A DNA stretch of 64,000 nucleotides from UBA9676 sp035532275 (GTDB lineage Bacteria > Actinomycetota > Actinomycetes > Streptosporangiales > Streptosporangiaceae): positions 1 through 64,000 of the forward strand of contig DATKRG010000025.1 in assembly GCA_035532275.1 (NCBI GenBank), in the 5' to 3' direction. Below the pieces are notes generated by a model. It did no database searches. It saw only the letters and a program-made list of their open reading frames with translations, and had not been told where the DNA came from. Position numbers and translations under genes: made by a program. The first letter of the stretch is position 1, and every line of letters begins with the position of its first letter. Below are positions 7,538-14,034 of this stretch, in pieces.

Positions 7538-8847
7538 TGAGCATGAGTAAGCTCGCGTTCCGCAGCCAGCGGTTGCCCGCCAGCGGTCCCGGTCTTGCCC
7601 GCAGATGCGGTGCCGGGTTCCTGTTTCACCGGGACGTGCCCAGCGGCGCCGGGTCTTACAGTCCCTCCGCAGGCGTTTAGGCTCTCCGCCCCACTGGCGG
7701 CGAGCTTGAGCAGGTTCACCGCAGCGTTGATGTCCCGGTCAAGGATGAGGCCGCAGGCGGTGCACACATACGTGCGCTCGGACAGGGCCAGCTTGGCTTT
7801 CACTGCGCCGCAGCCCGAGCACGTCTTGGAGCTTGGATAGAACCGGCCTGCCACGATGAGCCGGCCGCCGTTCCAGGTGGTCTTGCAGGCCAGCATCCGC
7901 CGGGCTTCCCCGAAACCGGCGTCGGAGATGGCGCGGGCGAGTCGCCGGTTCCGGACCATGCCGGCCACGTTCAGGTCTTCGGCCACGACCGTCTCGTACC
8001 GCTCGGCCAGGTCGCTGGTGGCCTTGTGGAGCGCGTCGGCGCGGACGGTGGCCACCCGTGCGTGGACGCGGGCGAGCCGGGCCGCGGACTTGTGCCGGTT
8101 CGCGGAGCCTTTCGTCTTGCGGGAGTGTGCCCGGCCGGCACGGCGCAGGCGGCGCAGCGAGGACCGCAGCGCCTTCGGCCCGGCCACGGCGAGCGTCTGC
8201 CCGTTATCGTCCACGCCGGTCAGCAGGGTCTTCACCCCGAGGTCGATCCCGATGGCCGACCCCGGCCGGGCGTGGCGCTGCGGGACGGAGCGCTCCACCT
8301 CCACGGTGAACGAGACGAACCAGCGCTGCGCGGTGCGGGAGACGGCGGCCGGCAGGATGCGGGCCGTGCCGTTGTCCAGCCTGCGGGCGAGCTTGCGCGT
8401 GGACTCGTGCGTGACGGCAACCCCCAGGCGCGGGAGGGTGACCGCCCGGCCCGGGCAGCGCATCGCACCCGCACCGAACCGGAACGAGTCCCGGCACCTG
8501 CCGCGCTTCTTGAACAGGGGAAACCCGAGCCGCTTGCCCTTGCGCAGGCCCTTCTTCGACGCGGTGAAGTCCCGCAGCGCCCGGTCCAGGTCGCGGAACG
8601 CCTCCTGGCAGGCGCATTTGGAGTTCTCGCCCCACCAGGCCAGCGCCGGGTCAGCCTTCTTCTCCGCGTTCCAGAGTTTGTGCAGGCCGATGGCCGAGTA
8701 CCATGTGCTCTCGGCCTCGTAGCGCTCCTTGCACTTCGCCAGGCCCCAGTTCCACGCGAACCGCGCCGCGCCCGCGTGCGACCGCAGGGCACGTTCCTGA
8801 GCCGGGGTGGGGCCGAGCGCGAAGCGGTACGCCTGGTTCACTTTCAC
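7534..8847 (-). CDS. tnpB: TnpB RNA-guided nuclease (IS607 type)
   Basis: The 437-residue TnpB (OrfB) appears intact. RuvC-like acidic residues are D202 (IGIDLGVKTLLTG), E290 (VVAEDLNVAGM) and D372 (LDRDINAAVN), with a zinc ribbon C343/C346/C362/C365. TnpB proteins are the ancestors of Cas12 and use an RNA made from the element's 3' end to cut DNA at the vacated donor site. It starts at GTG 8847, overlapping the recombinase stop (GTGA). Its last codons coincide with the terminal inverted repeat, and the stop codon appears to lie in flanking DNA beside the dnaG promoter. Confidence 0.93.
   Translation of the reverse strand: MKVNQAYRFALGPTPAQERALRSHAGAARFAWNWGLAKCKERYEAESTWYSAIGLHKLWNAEKKADPALAWWGENSKCACQEAFRDLDRALRDFTASKKGLRKGKRLGFPLFKKRGRCRDSFRFGAGAMRCPGRAVTLPRLGVAVTHESTRKLARRLDNGTARILPAAVSRTAQRWFVSFTVEVERSVPQRHARPGSAIGIDLGVKTLLTGVDDNGQTLAVAGPKALRSSLRRLRRAGRAHSRKTKGSANRHKSAARLARVHARVATVRADALHKATSDLAERYETVVAEDLNVAGMVRNRRLARAISDAGFGEARRMLACKTTWNGGRLIVAGRFYPSSKTCSGCGAVKAKLALSERTYVCTACGLILDRDINAAVNLLKLAASGAESLNACGGTVRPGAAGHVPVKQEPGTASAGKTGTAGGQPLAAERELTHAH
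7541..7700 (-). ncRNA. Putative omega (re) RNA at the tnpB 3' end
   Basis: In TnpB systems the guide RNA scaffold comes from the 3' end of tnpB and the element's right end, with the guide read from flanking DNA. Here the guide would begin at 7540 going leftward (TCACTGACCCGCAACGGTAG), inside the dnaG promoter. Only position supports this; the fold was not computed and the 5' limit is arbitrary. Confidence 0.35.
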
Positions 8848-9416
8848 AGCGCGTCCCCGGTGGCCGCCTCAACGGCGCGCTTCGCACGGTCCGCCGCAGC
8901 GCGCCTGCCGTACAGCCGGGCACACAGGGACGTGAGGATCTCTGTCACATCCCGCACCAGGTCGTCATCCACCCCGGACGGGTCCGCCACCAGCAGACGG
9001 CGCCCCTGGGCCGACAGCGCTGCCTCCACGTACTCGGCACCGAACCGGGCGAACCGGTCCCGGTGCTCCACCACGATCGTGTCCACCGCCGGGTCACCAA
9101 GCAGGCCGAGGAACTTGCGGCGCCTGCCGTTCAGCGCGGACCCGACCTCGGTCACCACCCGGCTCACGGCCAGCCCTTCAGCAGCCGCCCACGCGGTCAC
9201 CCGTGCAACCTGCCGGTCCAGGTCCGCACGCTGATCGGCAGATGACACGCGGGCATACACGGCGACCACAGCGGGCGGAGTGGAAACAGGCACCGGATCG
9301 ACCAGGATCAGGCGCCCCGCCCGCCGCGCCGGGACTGGGAGCTTTCCTTCCCGGAACCAGCGGTATGCGGTCACAGGATGCACCCCCTGCTGCCGCGCCC
9401 ACTCCTTCAAGTTCAC
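8844..9416 (-). CDS. tnpA: IS607-type serine recombinase (TnpA)
   Basis: The 190-residue protein starts with a MerR-like helix-turn-helix (LKEWARQQGVHPVTAYRWF) followed by a resolvase-type catalytic domain. The catalytic serine is S58 in VYARVSSADQ, and the conserved EHRDRFARFG block follows. It catalyses insertion and excision of the element through a serine-DNA intermediate. It starts at GTG 9416 within the left inverted repeat and overlaps tnpB by 4 nt. Confidence 0.93.
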   Translation of the reverse strand: MNLKEWARQQGVHPVTAYRWFREGKLPVPARRAGRLILVDPVPVSTPPAVVAVYARVSSADQRADLDRQVARVTAWAAAEGLAVSRVVTEVGSALNGRRRKFLGLLGDPAVDTIVVEHRDRFARFGAEYVEAALSAQGRRLLVADPSGVDDDLVRDVTEILTSLCARLYGRRAAADRAKRAVEAATGDAL

Positions 9417-9492
9417 TCATGCATTCTACCGCACACCCAGAAGGCAACAGCTGGCACGCCCCCGTCCTGCCCGGTTCGGCGGCGGGTGTTGA

Positions 9493-9498
9493 TACCGT
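9493..9498 (+). promoter_or_regulatory. -10 box (TACCGT) of the HAD gene
   Basis: TACCGT ends 6 nt before the GTG at 9505, and there is no ribosome-binding site, so a leaderless transcript is likely. The same box precedes the MOSC gene at 43914. Confidence 0.5.
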
Positions 9499-9504
9499 CG
9501 CGAC

Positions 9505-10206
9505 GTGGCCGGCCTGCTGGTGCTCTGGGACATCGACTACACGCTGCTGAGTGCCGGCGGCGTCGGCTCGACGGTCTACCGCTCGGTCTTCCGTGACCTG
9601 TTCGGCCGCGATCTGGCGGAAGTGGCGCCGATGGCCGGGCGGACCGAACGGGCGATCATCGCCGACACCCTGACCATGGCCGGGGTCGCCGAGCCGGCCC
9701 GTCATGTCGAGGATTTCATGGCCGAGCTGTCCCGGCGGGCGCCGGATCTGCGTGCCAGGTTCGCCGCGCACGGGCATGCCCTGCCTGGCGCGGCGGCGGC
9801 ACTGGCCGCGGTGGCCGCGATGGGCCCGGACGCGGTGCAGTCGGTTCTGACCGGGAACCTGCCCGCGATCGCCGAGGCGAAGCTGGCCGCGTTCAGGCTG
9901 GCCATCCACCTCGACCTGAAGATCGGCGCCTACGGCGACCACCACGAGGTCCGGGCCGAGCTGGTTCACCTGGCCCGGCAGCGGGCCGCCGCCGCGTACG
10001 GCCGGGACTTCGGCGGCGCGGCGACGGTGCTGGTCGGAGACACGCCACTGGATGTGGCGGCGGCGCTCGCCACTGGCGCCCGGTCGGTCGCCGTGGCCAC
10101 CGGCGGCTCGTCCGCCGCCGACCTGGCCGCCGCCGGCGCCGGCGTGATCCTCCCCGACCTCACCAACACCTCCGCCGTCCTCGCCGCCCTCGGAATGCCC
10201 CTATAG
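9505..10206 (+). CDS. HAD-superfamily hydrolase
   Basis: The 233-residue protein has HAD motif I at its very start (VLWDIDYTLL, nucleophile D9 and acid D11) and motif IV near the end (VLVGDTPLDVAAAL). A helical cap lies between them, as in phosphoglycolate-phosphatase-like enzymes. It probably removes phosphate from a small metabolite; the substrate cannot be deduced. The gene starts with GTG and no leader. It sits between the IS607 element and the AbiEi-like gene. Confidence 0.85.
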   Translation: MAGLLVLWDIDYTLLSAGGVGSTVYRSVFRDLFGRDLAEVAPMAGRTERAIIADTLTMAGVAEPARHVEDFMAELSRRAPDLRARFAAHGHALPGAAAALAAVAAMGPDAVQSVLTGNLPAIAEAKLAAFRLAIHLDLKIGAYGDHHEVRAELVHLARQRAAAAYGRDFGGAATVLVGDTPLDVAAALATGARSVAVATGGSSAADLAAAGAGVILPDLTNTSAVLAALGMPL

Positions 10207-10321
10207 CAGGCCCGGCTGACATTCGGCACTGCACTGTCCCCAGTAGGGCGTTGCCGCACCGGCTGTCCACAGGTTGGCGGGCGGGGTTCCGGCAACAGCC
10301 ACCCGCGGTCAGTGTCGACCG

Positions 10322-11302
10322 GTGACGATGAAACAGTCGGCAAGCTGGCGGGATCTGCTCGACCACCAGCATGGTGTCATCGCCCGCTGGCAGATCGCGC
10401 AGCCGGGCCGCCGGCCGTTGCCAGTCGAGAACCAGTTACGCAGCGGCCGCTGGCAGCCCCTCTGCCGAGGGGTGTACGCCGCGTTCACGGGCCCGCCGCC
10501 ACGGACGGCCGTACTCTGGGGCGCCGTGCTGCGGGCGGGCCCCGGCGCTGTACTCAGCCATCACAGCGCCGCTGAACTCGACAGGCTCATCGATCAGCCG
10601 GCCGACGCCATCCATGTGACGATCAGCAGTGCCCGCCGGGTCAGTATGGGCCCATCACGAAGCGGCCGCCTGCCAGCCATCGTCATCCATCACTCGGACC
10701 GGATCGAGCAGACCCGTCATCCCTCACGCACGCCGCCCCGGACCAGGATTGAGGAGACCGTTGTTGACCTGACCCAGGCCGCGGTGTCCCTTGACGAGGC
10801 GATCTCATGGGTCATCCGGGCGTACTCACGCCGGCTGACCACGCCCGCACTCCTGCGCGGAGCGCTGGCAGCCAGACCGCAGGCGAGATGGCGAGCCGAT
10901 CTGGCAGAGGCGCTGGCAGACGCCGCTGTGGGGATTCACTCCAGGCTGGAAGGCCGCTATGTGCACCGGGTCGAGCGGCCGCATGGGCTGCCCAGGGCTA
11001 CCCGGCAGGCCCTCAGCAGGGCAGGCATGCGTACCCGGTACCTTGACAACCTCTATCGCGAGTTCGGTGTGGCCGTCGAACTCGACGGCCAGGCGGCACA
11101 TCCAGCCGAGGCGCGCTGGCGGGACATCCACCGCGACAACGCCAGCGCGGCGATCGGCATCATCACCTTGCGGTACAGCTGGGCGGACGTGGCGATGGAT
11201 GCCTGCCGGGTGGCAGCCGAGATCGCACACGTCCTGGGTGAACGCGGCTGGCCAGGCCGCCTGCGGCCATGCGCCCCTAGCTGCACTGCAGTCTGCTCAT
11301 GA
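10322..11302 (+). CDS. AbiEi-type winged-helix protein with DUF559-like C-terminus
   Basis: The protein has about 326 residues. The N-terminus (LDHQHGVIARWQIAQPG to GRWQPLCRGVYAAFTG) matches AbiEi-type winged-helix antitoxin domains. The C-terminus (YREFGVAVELDGQAAHPAEA, RDIHRDNA, ITLRYSWADV) resembles the Vsr/DUF559 nuclease-like fold, with a plausible acidic pair. Such fusions are common in actinobacteria, usually solitary and of unknown role; no toxin partner (AbiEii) is next to it. Start at GTG 10322 or ATG 10328 is uncertain, as neither has a good ribosome-binding site. Its stop codon lies inside the hairpin at 11298-11350. Confidence 0.7.
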   Translation: MTMKQSASWRDLLDHQHGVIARWQIAQPGRRPLPVENQLRSGRWQPLCRGVYAAFTGPPPRTAVLWGAVLRAGPGAVLSHHSAAELDRLIDQPADAIHVTISSARRVSMGPSRSGRLPAIVIHHSDRIEQTRHPSRTPPRTRIEETVVDLTQAAVSLDEAISWVIRAYSRRLTTPALLRGALAARPQARWRADLAEALADAAVGIHSRLEGRYVHRVERPHGLPRATRQALSRAGMRTRYLDNLYREFGVAVELDGQAAHPAEARWRDIHRDNASAAIGIITLRYSWADVAMDACRVAAEIAHVLGERGWPGRLRPCAPSCTAVCS

Positions 11303-11350
11303 TCCTGAAGACTTTTACGCAGCATGCGCGTAAAAGTCTTCAGGATCATG
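11298..11350. terminator. Perfect 23-bp hairpin, CATGATC family (copy A)
   Basis: Two perfect 23-bp arms (11298-11320, beginning CATGATCCTGAAGACTTTTA, and 11328-11350) flank the loop AGCATGC. It is AT-richer than its surroundings, includes the stop codon of the upstream gene, and sits between converging genes, so it could end transcription from both sides. Related hairpins occur at 53208 and 60971. Confidence 0.8.
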
Positions 11351-11402
11351 AAGGCGCACACTGGCCATCAGCGGTGTCACCAGGCCGCGCTGACCGGCCC
11401 GC

Positions 11403-12623
11403 TCACAGCTCCCCGAGCGGCACGTCCGGGTCGGTGAGCTGCCCGGGGTCGACCTGCTTCCCGGACCGGATGAGCGCCTGGATGCCGTCGTTGACATCCC
11501 AGACGTTGACGTTCATGCCGGCCACCACCGCCCCGTCCCGCAGCCAGAACGCGATGAACTCCCGGCCGGGCCGGTCCCCCCGGTACAGCACCTGGTCGTA
11601 GGAGCCGGGCTCGGGCAGGCCGGCCGCCTCCATGCCCAGGTCGTACTGGTCACTGTAGAAATAGGGCACCGGGTCGTAGCTGACCTCCTGGCCGAGCATC
11701 GACCGGGCCGCGGCGGGCCCGGCGTTGAGCGCGTTCGCCCAGTGCTCCACCCGGACCCGGCGGCGCAGCAGCGGGTGATAGGAGTTGGCCACATCGCCGG
11801 CCGCGTAGATGCTGGAGTCGGAGGTGCGCAACGCGGCGTCCACCACGACCCCGTTGCCGACCTCCAGCTCCGCGTCGGCGGCCAGGCCCGTGTTGGGGAC
11901 CGCGCCGATCCCGACCACGACCGCGTCGGCGGGCACCGCCGCGCCCGAGGAGGTGATGACCTCGCCGACCCGGCCAGACCCGCGGAACTCGCTGACCGAC
12001 TCCCCGAAGCGGAACTGGACCCCGTGCTCCCGATGCAGGTCGGTGAACATCGCGCCCAGTTCGGGGCCGAGCGCGCGGTGCAGCGCCGCTGGCTCCGGCT
12101 CGATCACGGTCACCTCGCAGCCAGCCTCGCGGGCGGCGGCGGCGACTTCCAGGCCGATCCAGCCCGCGCCAGCGATGACCACCTGGCCGCCTGCCTTCAG
12201 CGCAGCCGCCAGCCGCTCGCAGTGGCCCACCGTGCGCAGGTACAGCACGCCGTCCAGGTCATTGCCGGGCACCTTGAGCTTGCGCGGGGACGCGCCGGTC
12301 GTCAGCAGCAGGCGGTCATAGCCGAGGCTCCCCCCGTCCGCGAAGGTGACCCGCCGGGCGGCCGGGTCCACCGCGGTCGCCCGGGTGCTGAGCCGCAGAT
12401 CCACCTCGTGCTCGGCGTACCAGCCTTCCTCGTGCACATAGATCGAGGACTTCTCGTCCTTGCCGAGCAGGTAGCCCTTGGACAGCGGCGGGCGCTCATA
12501 GGGGCGCTCGGCCTCGGCGCCGATCAGGACGACCTGGCCGCCGAAGCCTTCCGCGCGCAAGGTCTCGGCCGCCTTGGCGCCGGCCAGGCTCGCGCCGACG
12601 ATCACATAAGTGGGCTCAGGCAT
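11403..12623 (-). CDS. NAD(P)/FAD-dependent ferredoxin-reductase-like oxidoreductase
   Basis: The 406-residue protein has the double-Rossmann layout of rubredoxin/putidaredoxin reductases. The FAD-binding start is TYVIVGASLAGAKAAETLR, the NAD(P)-binding motif is VIAGAGWIGLEVAAAAREAG around residue 145, and the second FAD motif is IYAAGDVAN around residue 275, followed by a reductase C-terminal domain. It should pass electrons from NAD(P)H to a ferredoxin or similar partner, which is not encoded nearby. The ATG at 12623 (GGGAGG site) overlaps the end of dgt by 8 nt, so the two are translationally coupled. Confidence 0.88.
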   Translation of the reverse strand: MPEPTYVIVGASLAGAKAAETLRAEGFGGQVVLIGAEAERPYERPPLSKGYLLGKDEKSSIYVHEEGWYAEHEVDLRLSTRATAVDPAARRVTFADGGSLGYDRLLLTTGASPRKLKVPGNDLDGVLYLRTVGHCERLAAALKAGGQVVIAGAGWIGLEVAAAAREAGCEVTVIEPEPAALHRALGPELGAMFTDLHREHGVQFRFGESVSEFRGSGRVGEVITSSGAAVPADAVVVGIGAVPNTGLAADAELEVGNGVVVDAALRTSDSSIYAAGDVANSYHPLLRRRVRVEHWANALNAGPAAARSMLGQEVSYDPVPYFYSDQYDLGMEAAGLPEPGSYDQVLYRGDRPGREFIAFWLRDGAVVAGMNVNVWDVNDGIQALIRSGKQVDPGQLTDPDVPLGEL

Positions 12624-14034
12624 CGGGTGATCCTCCCTTGATGGCGCTGGCCGGCTGCCGGCACAGCCGCCGGTGCCAGGCGATGGCGGACGTATCGGTG
12701 AGTGAGGCGATCTGGTCGACGACAACACGCAGCCGCCCGGTATCGGTGCCAGCGGCCTGGAAAGCGGGCCGGAGCGCCGGCTCCAGTGAGTCCGGGGCGG
12801 CCGCTTCCACCGCGGCGGCGAGTTCCCAGATGAGGTCCCGCTCGCGTGCCTGTGCCGCCGCTGCCCCGTCCCGGCTCATCACGTAGTGCGCCGCGACGCC
12901 CTTGAGCAGTGCGCATTCCAGCCGCTGCCGCCGCGGCACGATCAGGTCGGCCGCGTACCTGGTCAGCGGCCCCTGCTGGCCGGCCGTTGCGGAGGCCGCG
13001 AGCGTCGCCTCCTGGGCGGCACCGCAGAACCGCCCGATCAGCTCGCTGGTCAGGTGCTTGAGCCCGGCCAGGCCGGCCAGGCTGCCGTCGAAGGCGGCCG
13101 GCCAGCAGGGCAGCGCAAGCAGCTCCTCGAACACGTCGCCCAGCTCCGCCAGGGCGACCGATCCCGGCGCGCAGTAGTAGGTGGCGGTCACGCCGGCCAC
13201 CTCCTCCCGCTGGGACCTGTCACGCAAGCTGCCCAGCGTGATGTGGCCCGCCTGCAGGCCGTCCTCCAGGTCGTGCACGGAGTAGGCGACGTCATCGGCC
13301 CAGTCCATGACCTGCGCCTCCAGGCAGCGGCGGCCGGGCGGCCCGCCGTCCCGGATCCAGCCGAACACATCGGCATCGTCGGCGTAGTACCCGAACTTCG
13401 GGGGGGAAGGGGGGGTCGTCCCCCCGGGCTGGCCCAGCGGGGGGGAAGGGGGGGTCGCGGGGGCAGACCCGCCCGGCGGGAACCCCGGTGCGGCGCTGCC
13501 GGCTGGCCCGGCCTCACCAGCGTTCACCGAGCCAGGTGCGCCGGTCCCCCACGGGTACTTGAGTGTCGCGTCCAGGGTGGCCCGGGTGAGGTTCAGCCCG
13601 GCACCGGGCACCTTCGCCTCCAGCCGGGTCAGCAGCCGCAGGCTCTGCGCGTTCCCCTCGAAGCCGCCGCATCCGGCGGCGACCTGCGCGAGGACGACCT
13701 CCCCGTTATGGCCGAACGGAGGATGTCCCAGATCGTGTGCCAGGCAGGCGGCGTCCACGAGGTCGGGATCACAGCCGAGGGCCGCCCCGAGCTCGCGGCC
13801 GATCTGCGCGCACTCCAGCGAGTGGGTGAGCCTGGTCCGCGGGAAGTCCCCCGCGCCCACCTCGACCACCTGGGTCTTGGCGGCCAGCCGCCGCAGCGCA
13901 GACGAGTGCAGCACCCGGGCCCGGTCCCGCACGAACGGCCCCCGCTGGTAGGTGCCTGGTGGCTGCGCCCGCTTCGGCGCCTCCGCCACCCAGCGGGCAG
14001 CCGCGTGCGAGTCGTAGCCCGGGTCTCGCGTCAC
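12616..14034 (-). CDS. dgt: Deoxyguanosinetriphosphate triphosphohydrolase-like protein
   Basis: The 472-residue HD-domain protein has the dNTPase metal-binding motifs RLTHSLECAQIG and AHDLGHPPFGHNGE. It hydrolyses dNTPs to nucleosides and triphosphate, tuning precursor pools for replication. A proline/glycine-rich insert of about 45 residues (GAPGSVNAGEAG to TTPPSPPKFGYY), coded by a G-run repeat, interrupts the domain at a loop. The start is GTG 14034, which overlaps the ppdK stop (GTGA). It is followed by the FAD reductase with an 8-nt overlap. Confidence 0.92.
   Translation of the reverse strand: MTRDPGYDSHAAARWVAEAPKRAQPPGTYQRGPFVRDRARVLHSSALRRLAAKTQVVEVGAGDFPRTRLTHSLECAQIGRELGAALGCDPDLVDAACLAHDLGHPPFGHNGEVVLAQVAAGCGGFEGNAQSLRLLTRLEAKVPGAGLNLTRATLDATLKYPWGTGAPGSVNAGEAGPAGSAAPGFPPGGSAPATPPSPPLGQPGGTTPPSPPKFGYYADDADVFGWIRDGGPPGRRCLEAQVMDWADDVAYSVHDLEDGLQAGHITLGSLRDRSQREEVAGVTATYYCAPGSVALAELGDVFEELLALPCWPAAFDGSLAGLAGLKHLTSELIGRFCGAAQEATLAASATAGQQGPLTRYAADLIVPRRQRLECALLKGVAAHYVMSRDGAAAAQARERDLIWELAAAVEAAAPDSLEPALRPAFQAAGTDTGRLRVVVDQIASLTDTSAIAWHRRLCRQPASAIKGGSPDA
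13400..13457. repeat. G-run repeat insert within dgt
   Basis: Two 19-bp copies of G7-AA-G7-TCG (13400-13418, 13439-13457) flank C6-GGGCTGGC. Positions 13410-13433 match 45241-45264 inside lepA (opposite strand) at 23 of 24 bases. Both inserts are in frame and sit at apparent surface loops. Confidence 0.8.

Larger units (their letters stand above)
7541..9422 (-). mobile_element. IS607-family insertion sequence
   Basis: The element carries overlapping serine-recombinase (tnpA) and tnpB genes. Imperfect inverted repeats mark its ends: GCATGAGTAAGCTCG at 7541-7555 and, on the minus strand, GCATGAGTGAACTTG at 9422-9408 (12 of 15 identical). IS607 elements make no long target duplication and none is visible. 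Both genes look intact, so it may be active. Exact ends are inferred from the repeats and could be off by a few bases. Confidence 0.8.

Noticed and set aside
5806..7680. 624-codon plus-strand frame opposite dnaG
   Set aside because: It mirrors dnaG codon structure, has no recognisable domain and no ribosome-binding site.
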